A stretch of DNA of 64,000 nucleotides from Berkiella sp963803015. GTDB taxonomy: Bacteria; Pseudomonadota; Gammaproteobacteria; Berkiellales; Berkiellaceae. Location of the stretch: assembly GCA_963803015.1 (NCBI GenBank), contig CAWDKV010000011.1, forward strand, positions 248,001 through 312,000. The letters run 5' to 3'. Position 1 is the stretch's first letter, and every line of letters starts with the position of its first letter. A program made the translations under genes and the position numbers. Shown in pieces: positions 18,456-26,339 of the stretch. The notes beneath the pieces were generated by a model that did no database searches, was not told the origin of the DNA, and saw nothing but the letters and a program-made list of their open reading frames with translations.

Positions 18456-20546
18456 ATGATAAATTCTCCAACGCCCAAACCTCTTCAAGCCAAAGCGAAA
18501 ATTGAAATTTCAGCTGAGGAAATCCGAGTAGCCTTAATTGCGAATCAACGCAATTTTTCACAAGCTGTTTTGAAGTCCAAGTCACCGACAGAAGAAAAAG
18601 CCTCGGCCTCTCCTGAGTGGAATGGCGCAGAAGATGTTATCACCGGAATCTCCAATTTTACTCGTGAACAGGTAGAAGGCATATTACGCTCTTTAGTGGC
18701 CTCAAGAGCACACCTTAGGGAAAATGTGGGGGTGTTGCCTGTTATCCATTTAACCGAAATTGTAGCGCAAGCCCGAGATGTCGCTTATCGAAAAATTATT
18801 GCGCATGAAGCTTATCAGGCACAACTTCCTTCAAAAGAGCCGCTGATAGAACCTAGTCAATGTAAAAATAAAGAAGAATTAGCGCTCAGAAATGCAGAAG
18901 AAAAAAAGCGAGCCCTTTTAGAAAGAGAATTAAATCTGAATGAATCGATACGTGTTTTAGCCGATAATAATTTTGTTTTATCAAAGTTAGTGATGTGTTT
19001 TTTAGAAGCGATGACAACAGAGCCCGATAATTTTTTAGCAAATCCGCGTAAAAAAAATCTGCCCTTTGACGCATGTCAACAATTTATTATTCCCATGCGT
19101 ACCGGCACAAATTATACAGATTATAATGATACACATTATGATGTCGTTGTTGTCAATTGTAATAGAGAAACCATGACAGCGGATATCGTTTTCTATGATT
19201 CTCTAGGCTGGCAACTAGGCGCACTTTACCAAGCAGCCATTCAAGAATTTTTTAAACAAAAAGGGTTTCATGTTACTTTCAACAGTATTGCGAAAAGAGA
19301 TCAATTGGATGGTTATAATTGTGGTCCTTTCGCTACTTTAAGAGCAATTGAAATTGCTTCGCATAACTTAGGAATTGAAGAAAATTTAATTCAGAAATTT
19401 TTTCAAGGCAATTATAAAGATGCATCCAATGATATTCGACTTTTATTGGGATATTCACTTAAAGAGCTAGGCTTTAATGTTAAAATAGATGAAGCCTTAG
19501 CAAAATCGACGTCTTTTTCTCAAAGAGGCGCTAGTTATTTGAGCGAGTTTGCGAAAATTCTTGATAATCTAAATGTTCAAATCCAGAAATTATCAGGCAC
19601 TTCTGTGGCTTCGTCGGTTCAGGCTACACCCTTGGCAGAATTGGATGCAACGCTTATCTTTAAAAAATGCAATGAATTGCGCGCACAAATGCGAACAATA
19701 TTAAAACAAAAACTCAAGGTGGAAACTAAAACACCGGAAGATGAAGAAGTGATTCAGTTTTTGTTTGCGACCATTCTAGCGGTGAATATCGCTTGCGAAG
19801 AATATAAAGCGAAAATGAAAGAATTCATGCATCAAGAAGAGAGTGAATGGATCAATGCGACATTTTCATTTTTATCGAGTGTCTATCAGCAATTCCGTGC
19901 GCTTAGCACCCCTAAAAAGATTATTTATGGCGGCTTAGGGCTTGTGGTGACAATTTTAGGAAGTACTTATAGTCTGGCTTTGTTTTTTAAACTAGCTGCG
20001 TTTTTACCAACTAATCCTTGGCTTCTGGTTGGAATGAGTGCATTAGCTTTTGTTGCAGTGTTAGAGGGAAAAAAAGCCTTTTCTAAAGCGGATATAGCTG
20101 AAAACGAAGCCAAAATTGATGCTGTCGCAGAGGCGGCAACCACCGCTACTCTTTTAGAAGTCCATCAAAGCATTGAGTTGGATAAGGCGGCAGCGCAAGT
20201 TCCGCCTGCTGTACTGGCACCTGCTCAGAGTGGCCTTGCGGTATCTGTGCCTGTTACGGCACCTTTATCTGTTGCAGCAGATACGTCTGTTGAATCCATA
20301 CCTGTGAATGTTCCTGTTGCTAGCGAACCTGTGCCGCCTGCAAAAGCACCTACTGAACCTGAACCTTTAGCGGTGCAAACTTCTGATGTTGAGCCTGAGG
20401 CTGCTGTTGAAGAGACGGCGCCTCCTGTAACGCCTTATCGTGCACTTAGTTCAAGACGTCGCCAACTCTCACACAGTGGACCAACATCGGATCAAGAAGA
20501 TGCCGCCCGCACAGATCGTAGAACAAAAAGGAAAATGGAAGGATAA
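18456..20546 (+). CDS. Ulp1/C48-like cysteine protease with membrane segments (candidate deubiquitinase or deSUMOylase effector)
   Basis: The 696-aa protein contains the order of catalytic residues found in CE-clan Ulp1 proteases. They are His227 in THYDVVVVNC, Asp248 in VFYDSLG, Gln283 in RDQLDGYNCGPFATLR and Cys289 in YNCG. The six-residue Gln-to-Cys spacing matches yeast Ulp1. Two hydrophobic segments lie near residues 485-535 (GGLGLVVTILGSTYSLALFF and a second), followed by a Pro/Ala/Val-rich tail and a basic C-terminus. Similar proteases in Chlamydia and Legionella remove ubiquitin-like modifiers in the host. ATG at 18456 is chosen because GGAG lies 7 bp upstream; an ATG nine codons earlier lacks this. 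Secretion and target are inferred. Confidence 0.7.
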   Translation: MINSPTPKPLQAKAKIEISAEEIRVALIANQRNFSQAVLKSKSPTEEKASASPEWNGAEDVITGISNFTREQVEGILRSLVASRAHLRENVGVLPVIHLTEIVAQARDVAYRKIIAHEAYQAQLPSKEPLIEPSQCKNKEELALRNAEEKKRALLERELNLNESIRVLADNNFVLSKLVMCFLEAMTTEPDNFLANPRKKNLPFDACQQFIIPMRTGTNYTDYNDTHYDVVVVNCNRETMTADIVFYDSLGWQLGALYQAAIQEFFKQKGFHVTFNSIAKRDQLDGYNCGPFATLRAIEIASHNLGIEENLIQKFFQGNYKDASNDIRLLLGYSLKELGFNVKIDEALAKSTSFSQRGASYLSEFAKILDNLNVQIQKLSGTSVASSVQATPLAELDATLIFKKCNELRAQMRTILKQKLKVETKTPEDEEVIQFLFATILAVNIACEEYKAKMKEFMHQEESEWINATFSFLSSVYQQFRALSTPKKIIYGGLGLVVTILGSTYSLALFFKLAAFLPTNPWLLVGMSALAFVAVLEGKKAFSKADIAENEAKIDAVAEAATTATLLEVHQSIELDKAAAQVPPAVLAPAQSGLAVSVPVTAPLSVAADTSVESIPVNVPVASEPVPPAKAPTEPEPLAVQTSDVEPEAAVEETAPPVTPYRALSSRRRQLSHSGPTSDQEDAARTDRRTKRKMEG

Positions 20547-20557
20547 TTCTACAAAAA

Positions 20558-20587
20558 GAGGTCCAATTATGATAATAATTGGACCTC
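20558..20587. terminator. Strong hairpin terminator between the C48-like gene and icmD
   Basis: A 13-bp perfect stem, GAGGTCCAATTAT with its complement around GATA, is preceded by AAAAA. On the minus strand it is therefore followed by a T tract, which makes it a Rho-independent terminator for the icmC-icmJ-icmD unit. It may also stop the convergent gene. Confidence 0.8.
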
Positions 20588-20608
20588 AGAGAGAGGAGGA
20601 GAAGTGGT

Positions 20609-21028
20609 TTAATTATCTAAGCCACCACCTGTATCGGTTGCGCGCACGCCCCCTTTCCAGATTGTTTGCCCCGTTGTAGAGATAAGACTTGGTAAGAAGA
20701 CTAATCCTGCTGCGATAGCTAATAGCACAATTGGTTGGCTTAAAGGGGTTTGTTGAGGATTATCTTTATGTGCTTTAAATTTCAACATACCCATTAAAGC
20801 AAAAGCGACCCCGGCAACATAACTCCCTGCCGTGATAAGTTTTGCTACGTTACTCATCGTACCTGTGACGTTAGCAGCAACATCACCTATAGATTGCCCA
20901 GCGCCAGAACTTGCAAAAACTATTTCGGAAACAAAAAACAAAGATGCCAATGCTCCAAAGTAAGAACATAGGCTCACCAGCGGTTTGAGCGTTGACGCAT
21001 TTTTACGCCCTTGAGTTAAAGTATTCAT
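20609..21028 (-). CDS. icmD: IcmD/DotP, copy 1 (displaced copy)
   Basis: IcmD is a small inner-membrane protein of the Dot/Icm machine. The 139-aa precursor has an N-terminal hydrophobic segment ending near FASSGAGQSIGD that may act as a signal or anchor. Two further membrane segments follow (ITAGSYVAGVAFALMGMLKF and PIVLLAIAAGLVFLPSLI). The last 101 residues are identical to the second copy at 29427-29816, although the DNA differs at many synonymous sites; the N-terminal parts differ. A GAGGTG ribosome binding site precedes the ATG. It is last in an icmC-icmJ-icmD unit. Typical Legionella order is icmC-icmD-icmJ-icmB, so this block is rearranged. Confidence 0.88.
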   Translation of the reverse strand: MNTLTQGRKNASTLKPLVSLCSYFGALASLFFVSEIVFASSGAGQSIGDVAANVTGTMSNVAKLITAGSYVAGVAFALMGMLKFKAHKDNPQQTPLSQPIVLLAIAAGLVFLPSLISTTGQTIWKGGVRATDTGGGLDN

Positions 21029-21076
21029 CGTAACACCTCATATATCGCATATCGAACACAACACACCATCACATTT

Positions 21077-21691
21077 CTAAAGGGGTACTTTAGCAAATAC
21101 GGTTTTCTTCCAATAGTCAATTTGGGTAGTAAAAGCTCTCTTAGATGGCAAGAGACGAATATGTTTTAAAACGTCGTGTTGCATTTGCTCTTTAGTTAAG
21201 CTGGCATCAAGGAGGCCTTGGCCAAATACTCTTGGATCAGAAGAATCTGGGCCATAACAGTTTACGATTTCTTTGGTTCTATCTTTAAAACTCATGTAAA
21301 CAGATTGTAATTTTCCTTTATAAGCAGATTCTTTATCCATAGAGCAAAAAAGTACCCGGCAGAAATTATTGAGATCCGCTTGACTGATTTCTGGTAGGTG
21401 AATCATCACACCGCCAGAGCTACCATCAAAACCCACTGCATCTAGAAAAAAGCATTGTGTACAAAAACAACAAGCGGTTGCCATATTGTCGAGTGTATTG
21501 TTTTTGTAATTTTGATCAATATTGACTACTTCTTGAAATTCTTTGGCATAAAAACCACAAAAGCGACAAGTGTAATTATCGCGCTGCAAAATTCTCGTTT
21601 TAAGAGCCAAAAAGTTCTTGTTAGATTTTCTGGCATAAAAGGAACGCCACGTTCCACGTTGAGCAGTGGGGATAATCGGTAATAATATCAT
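21077..21691 (-). CDS. icmJ: IcmJ/DotN, component of the type IV coupling complex
   Basis: DotN/IcmJ joins DotL and DotM at the cytoplasmic face to recruit substrates. The 204-aa protein shows an HNH-like zinc-binding arrangement: YTCRFCGFY near residue 42 and a second cluster ACCFCTQCFFLDAVGF near residue 75. This matches the Cys-rich core of DotN. LKTRILQRD precedes the first pair, as in HNH-type folds. There is no signal peptide. It sits between icmC and icmD copy 1, 18 bp from icmC. Confidence 0.88.
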   Translation of the reverse strand: MILLPIIPTAQRGTWRSFYARKSNKNFLALKTRILQRDNYTCRFCGFYAKEFQEVVNIDQNYKNNTLDNMATACCFCTQCFFLDAVGFDGSSGGVMIHLPEISQADLNNFCRVLFCSMDKESAYKGKLQSVYMSFKDRTKEIVNCYGPDSSDPRVFGQGLLDASLTKEQMQHDVLKHIRLLPSKRAFTTQIDYWKKTVFAKVPL

Positions 21692-21709
21692 TGTGAAGGG
21701 CCCTCATGC

Positions 21710-22261
21710 TTATCCAGTATAACCAAAGGTAGTCGCCAGAATGTTAAAGGTATCTACAATATTAATTAATAAAATGCCGCCAATGACGTGGATGGCTCCT
21801 TTGCCTACGCTGCCCGGTTGGGAACTAGAGTGGCCCATTTTAGAGAGGATAATCCAACCTCTTACAAAAGCGACAAGCCCTACTAACTTCATGTATTGCA
21901 CGACAACATTACTGATCTCTTGCCATTGGTCAGATCCACTTAAAGCTTGGTAGGCGATAATATCACTTGCAGTACCGAGTTGGCTTGAGCCAAAGATGGT
22001 AGTCAGCGAGCCACTGAAGGTGCTGGGGAGGTAGAATAATAAAGATCCAATGATAAGGCTGACCATCGGCCCTGCAAACTCTCCGCGTTGAGCAGAACTC
22101 ATGGTTTGGGTGGCAAAGGCTTTAAACCCCATAATACCTTTGATGATTAAAAAAAGGCCAGCGACGTAGGAGAAAGCAACAATCAAGCTTTGTAAATTGC
22201 CAAAAGAAGCAGATAAATTTGATAACATTGTATCTAGACTAAAAGAGGATGGATTAATCAT
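21710..22261 (-). CDS. icmC: IcmC/DotE, Dot/Icm inner-membrane protein
   Basis: The 183-aa protein has several hydrophobic segments: SLIVAFSYVAGLFLIIKGIM, MVSLIIGSLLFYLPSTF, LVGLVAFVRGWIILSKM and HVIGGILLINIVDTFNI. The RGWI...GGILLINI pattern is typical of IcmC/DotE and related DotV-like proteins. It is of the family's usual size. It is first in a three-gene minus-strand unit and carries an AAGGTGA ribosome binding site. The DotE/DotV distinction is not certain. Confidence 0.82.
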   Translation of the reverse strand: MINPSSFSLDTMLSNLSASFGNLQSLIVAFSYVAGLFLIIKGIMGFKAFATQTMSSAQRGEFAGPMVSLIIGSLLFYLPSTFSGSLTTIFGSSQLGTASDIIAYQALSGSDQWQEISNVVVQYMKLVGLVAFVRGWIILSKMGHSSSQPGSVGKGAIHVIGGILLINIVDTFNILATTFGYTG

Positions 22262-22507
22262 TGGTTCACCTTTCGTTTACACCCTACAGGATGACTTTCT
22301 ATATTTAGTTTATCATCATACTTATAAAATAATCACTACTTTCCTCTTCTCGATTAGAGGCGCACCCTTTAACAAAGGTTCCACATTAAGTGTATCTTAC
22401 CTTAATTTATTTTGCTGTTAATAAGATGGGTGCATATTCTCATAGATGACTAACAAATATAATTAGACATAGAATTCTTCTCTTTTAACACTATAGATTG
22501 AAATTGA

Positions 22508-24673
22508 ATGCGTAGTCCTTTCTTCTTCCCAAAACTGCTCTGGATTCTCTTTTTAATCATCTCCCAAATAGCCTACGCCGATGAAAACACCAGACCAAAA
22601 GTCGCTTTAGTCCTAAGTGGGGGAGGAGCCAGAGGATTTGCGCATATCGGCGTATTAGAAGAATTAGACGAGATGCAGATCCCTGTTGATATGGTAGTGG
22701 GGACTAGCATGGGAGCTGTTGTAGGCGCGCTCTATGCCTCGGGATATTCAGGTAAAGAAATTAGAGATAAATTATTGCCCCTGCAGTGGGGAAGGATATT
22801 AAAGAGCGAACCTGATAGAGATAATACTTATTTTAGAAGAAAACGCGACGATGACATCTTTTTAATACAAGAAGTGCTTGGATTTAACAACGGGCAAATT
22901 CAATTACCACGTGGTATTTGGCAAGGGCAAATGCTCTACCAAAATTTTAAAATGTTGACCATCTCTAATGAGACAGTTCATCGTTTTGACAGACTTCCCA
23001 TACCCTTTGCGGCTGTAGCCACCGATCTGATTAAAGGACAAAGAGTTGTTCTAAAAGAGGGCGATCTCGCTCTGGCTATGCTCGGTAGTATGTCTGTTCC
23101 GGGAATATTTCCACCAGTTGAATACAAAGACTACTTATTAGTGGATGGGGGGATAATGAGTAATGTCCCTGTTGAAGTCGCTAAACAAATGGGTGCGGAT
23201 ATTCTGATTGTGGTTAACATTGGTACAGGGTTGACACCAAAAAATGAAATCATAAATGTGGGCAGCGTTCTTGAACAGTTAACTAATATTTATGTTAATG
23301 AAAATGTGAAGATAAGTCTCTCCCTTTTGACAAAAAGGGATGTACTCATTACGCCAAATTTAGCGGGTATTGATACAACGGATTATGATGATCCTATAAA
23401 ACTCAAGCAAGCCTATGAGAGAGGAAAACAACAGACTATCGCAGAAGAAAACAAATTAAAACCACTTGTAAGGCATCATCAATCTCGCCATAAGCAGCAT
23501 CAAGACAGCATTCTGGTAAATGAAGTTGAGGTTAAAAATAATACCCCGCTTGGTACACAAACCTTTTATGACTATCTCCCTATTAGCCCCGGCGTACATA
23601 GGATTTCTGAAATAAATTGCTATATCAATAAGCTCTACGGATTGGAGCTCTTTCAAAACATTCATTATACCGATGAAGACGGAACTTTAATCGTTGTTCC
23701 CAAGGAAAGGAGCTGGGGGCCAACTTATCTTCAAGGTAGTTTTTTATTGTCGACGGATTTTGAAGGGGGGAGCTCATTTACCTTAACAGCGGGCCTGACG
23801 CGCACTCTTTTAAACGAACTCGATGGTGAGCTGAGAGGAGTCGTGACAGTTGGTGAAAAAAGTAGCCTTTTCGCGGAACTTTATCAGCCTCTGAGTACAA
23901 ATCTAAAATGGTATATCAACCCCCAAGCAGAATGCCAAAGAAAATCTTTTAATGTCTACGTTGATAATGATGACTTGGCAACTTATCTTATTTCTCGATC
24001 TGATCTCGAGCTAGCCTTTGGTAGAGTTTTTGGAGAGTGGGGGCGGATTGAAGGAGGAGGCATCACTAGCCTTATCGATTATCGCGTAAAAATTGGTGAT
24101 CCCATTTTGGAAGAAGGTAATTTCAAAGATTCTGCTCTTTATGGTTTATTTCAAATCGATACCTTTGATGACAGCTTTTTCCCCCACAAGGGAATACGAG
24201 CTACCACGACTTATGCCACGCATAGCAATCATTTTGATCAAGTCCAAATAGATTGGAACATTGCTCAATCTTGTGGGAAAAATAATTTGGTATTAGGTGG
24301 GTTTTACGGCTCAACCTTGAGAGGAGAGCCTGTTATCGATTATTTCTTTAAACTGGGAGGCTTGTTTCGGTTATCAGGTCTGGCCATTGATCAATTATTT
24401 GGCGGCCAAGCTGCACTTTTTCATGCTATTTATTACTATGAATTCAAAACAATAAACGTTCTTCCTAATTATCCTTTTCCGCTCTATCTTGGCGCTTCTC
24501 TTGAAAGTGGCAATGTCTGGGATGATAGAAATTCAATATTTAAGCACTCCTTAAGAGGGGCGGGAAGTATCTTCTTTGGTATGGATACTATCCTTGGTCC
24601 CATTTATCTAGGTTATGGATTGGCAGAAGGGGGTAATCGCGCGGCTTATTTATTAATTGGGAAAGCGTTTTAA
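22508..24673 (+). CDS. Patatin-like phospholipase with POTRA and beta-barrel (type Vd autotransporter-like)
   Basis: The 721-aa protein has a signal peptide (residues 1-24). A patatin domain follows with oxyanion motif SGGGARG (38-43 region), nucleophile Ser67 in GTSMG and catalytic Asp213 in VDGG. After about residue 330 comes a POTRA-like segment (ISEINCYINKLYGLELFQNI). The C-terminal ~300 residues are rich in alternating polar/aromatic strands, ending GYGLAEGGNRAAYLLIGKAF with a terminal Phe, as outer-membrane barrels do. This matches the PlpD family, which secretes phospholipase A activity through its own barrel. It lies between Dot/Icm modules and is divergent from icmC. Confidence 0.88.
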   Translation: MRSPFFFPKLLWILFLIISQIAYADENTRPKVALVLSGGGARGFAHIGVLEELDEMQIPVDMVVGTSMGAVVGALYASGYSGKEIRDKLLPLQWGRILKSEPDRDNTYFRRKRDDDIFLIQEVLGFNNGQIQLPRGIWQGQMLYQNFKMLTISNETVHRFDRLPIPFAAVATDLIKGQRVVLKEGDLALAMLGSMSVPGIFPPVEYKDYLLVDGGIMSNVPVEVAKQMGADILIVVNIGTGLTPKNEIINVGSVLEQLTNIYVNENVKISLSLLTKRDVLITPNLAGIDTTDYDDPIKLKQAYERGKQQTIAEENKLKPLVRHHQSRHKQHQDSILVNEVEVKNNTPLGTQTFYDYLPISPGVHRISEINCYINKLYGLELFQNIHYTDEDGTLIVVPKERSWGPTYLQGSFLLSTDFEGGSSFTLTAGLTRTLLNELDGELRGVVTVGEKSSLFAELYQPLSTNLKWYINPQAECQRKSFNVYVDNDDLATYLISRSDLELAFGRVFGEWGRIEGGGITSLIDYRVKIGDPILEEGNFKDSALYGLFQIDTFDDSFFPHKGIRATTTYATHSNHFDQVQIDWNIAQSCGKNNLVLGGFYGSTLRGEPVIDYFFKLGGLFRLSGLAIDQLFGGQAALFHAIYYYEFKTINVLPNYPFPLYLGASLESGNVWDDRNSIFKHSLRGAGSIFFGMDTILGPIYLGYGLAEGGNRAAYLLIGKAF

Positions 24674-24895
24674 ATTTCCCGTTCTATTTTATTCAATGCT
24701 AGGCTTTCTCTTGTCTGAGGTGTATTCGCCCCCTCCGGGGCCCTAACCATCAATCTGTGATTTAAAAATGGATGATAAACATTTTTATGACAGACATATC
24801 TAAACGACATAACTAAAATACTCAGTCTTATTAATCATTAAATAGCACGTCTTTTGTAGTATTTACACCTATTGTCGTTTAATTGTGGAGCCCAG

Positions 24896-26302
24896 ATGAA
24901 ATATTTTATATTAGGAAATCACCTCAGCCCTAGTAATATGAGCATTGAGGAAGCCTACGCTTCCTGGAGAAGTATACACAATGATATTCAACAAGCCTTC
25001 TTAAATTATGCTGATGTCGTTGCTGTTGCAAGAACTTTGCAAGCTCAAGATAAAAAAATTCGCCCTATTATACAAATTGATGTCAGCAAAAATGCTGAAG
25101 AGCCGCTCGCTATCCGTTTCAATATCAATGGAGAAACAATAAAAGACAAAAATCGTGCTGTTTATTTAACAATGGTATCACGCGCAATGCATTCATACGG
25201 TGAAGAAACAGAACTTACTCTTCTTGACGCTAGTTTTGATTATAGCAATCAATATACGCCAACTATTTCGTTTAAATCTTCAACAATAGATTTTGCAAAA
25301 GTAAGAGCAGAAATGAGAAGAATTAGTGAGGAAGAATTTTCTGAATCGATAAAATCATCTGAGCAATATGCAAAAGAGCAAGCGCTAAAGGATATTCTAG
25401 CTAACAAGACGAAGGATGGCTTTATGCCATTGCAACAAGCTTTAGCTTCAGGGAAGGCTGAAGAACAAGCAGCAAAAGCCAAGGCTGAAGAACAAGCGGC
25501 AAAAGCCCAGGCTGATGAGCAAGCAGAGAAAGTCAAAGCTGAAGAACAAGCGGCGAAAGCCAAGGCTGAAGAACAAGCGGCGAAAGCCAAGGCTGATGAG
25601 CAAGCAGCGAAAGCCCAGGCTGAAGAACAAGTGGCAAAAGCCCAGGCTGATGAGCAAGCGGCAAAAGCCAAGGCTGAAGAACAAGCAGCAAAAGCCAAGG
25701 CTGAAGAACAAGCAATTAATGTCAAGGTCAACGATGAGCATCCCGCTTTAATAACTAGACGTACAGCACTAACTAGGGACTCTGTTAAAGGATTAGATAA
25801 GCTCTGGCTAGAGAAAATTGAGCGCAGGATAGATGCACGAAATCAAGAAAGGGCATATCGAAAAAAGATAATGTACCAAATTTTATTTGGCATAATTGCT
25901 TTGACTGCTGCAGGGGGAGCATTGATGACCCTTCTTCCAACTCTCTGGGCGCCATTTGTTGGCAAAACAGCGCTTATGATATTAGCGCCCATTTTTACAC
26001 TGTATGCTGCTAAAAAAGGATGGGATAAGTTTAAAGATCGCAACCAGACTTCCAAGCTTGAAATGGAAGTAGATACGTTACTTTATAATGAAGGGTATGA
26101 TCTTAAGGGAAGTAAATTCGGCAATGAATTAAGAAAAATGAGCAAAGAATTTCTTTCAGATAATCAGCCACTCCATGTGCGCCGTGAGGTACTCTTGTGG
26201 CAAAAAGAAACCCTCAATCGGGTTGCTGCTGTAAAGGGCTTTGATCGTAAAGTTATTAAACAGCAGCTGCTGGAAGAAGGTAAGCAAAAGTTTAAATTTT
26301 AA
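24896..26302 (+). CDS. Coiled-coil membrane protein with nine-residue Ala/Glu/Lys repeats (unknown, candidate effector)
   Basis: The 468-aa product is not a family I recognise. Residues 1-185 form a mixed alpha/beta domain. Residues 187-276 are ten tandem copies of a nine-residue unit of the type KAEEQAAKA, strongly coiled-coil forming. Then come a basic segment (ARNQERAYRKK), two hydrophobic segments (ILFGIIALTAAGGALMTLLP and GKTALMILAPIFTLYAA) and a helical C-terminus. ATG at 24896 is supported by GGAG 5 bp upstream, against a TTG at 24872. Similar Ala/Lys/Glu repeats occur in TolA-like and effector proteins. It lies convergent to icmB. Confidence 0.6.
   Translation: MKYFILGNHLSPSNMSIEEAYASWRSIHNDIQQAFLNYADVVAVARTLQAQDKKIRPIIQIDVSKNAEEPLAIRFNINGETIKDKNRAVYLTMVSRAMHSYGEETELTLLDASFDYSNQYTPTISFKSSTIDFAKVRAEMRRISEEEFSESIKSSEQYAKEQALKDILANKTKDGFMPLQQALASGKAEEQAAKAKAEEQAAKAQADEQAEKVKAEEQAAKAKAEEQAAKAKADEQAAKAQAEEQVAKAQADEQAAKAKAEEQAAKAKAEEQAINVKVNDEHPALITRRTALTRDSVKGLDKLWLEKIERRIDARNQERAYRKKIMYQILFGIIALTAAGGALMTLLPTLWAPFVGKTALMILAPIFTLYAAKKGWDKFKDRNQTSKLEMEVDTLLYNEGYDLKGSKFGNELRKMSKEFLSDNQPLHVRREVLLWQKETLNRVAAVKGFDRKVIKQQLLEEGKQKFKF
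25454..25723 (+). repeat. Ten tandem 27-bp coding repeats
   Basis: The unit AAGGCTGAAGAACAAGCGGC plus seven bases repeats ten times with few changes (Lys/Gln at position 1, Glu/Asp at position 3). High DNA identity implies recent expansion or slippage, so copy number may vary between strains. Confidence 0.85.
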
Positions 26303-26310
26303 AGCAGAGA

Positions 26311-26335
26311 ATTTCCCGCTCAGTGAGCGGGAAAT
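26311..26335. terminator. Palindromic hairpin between convergent genes
   Basis: ATTTCCCGCTCA and TGAGCGGGAAAT are perfect complements separated by one base, giving a stem of about ten pairs in either transcript. It sits in the 37-bp gap between the coiled-coil gene and icmB. There is no long T tract. Confidence 0.6.
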
Positions 26336-26339
26336 GGGG

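Noticed and set aside
25249..25731. Long antisense reading frames across the KAEEQAAKA repeat
   Set aside because: They arise from the 27-bp repeat read on the other strand (Cys/Ser/Ala/Phe runs), with no ribosome binding site or plausible protein composition.
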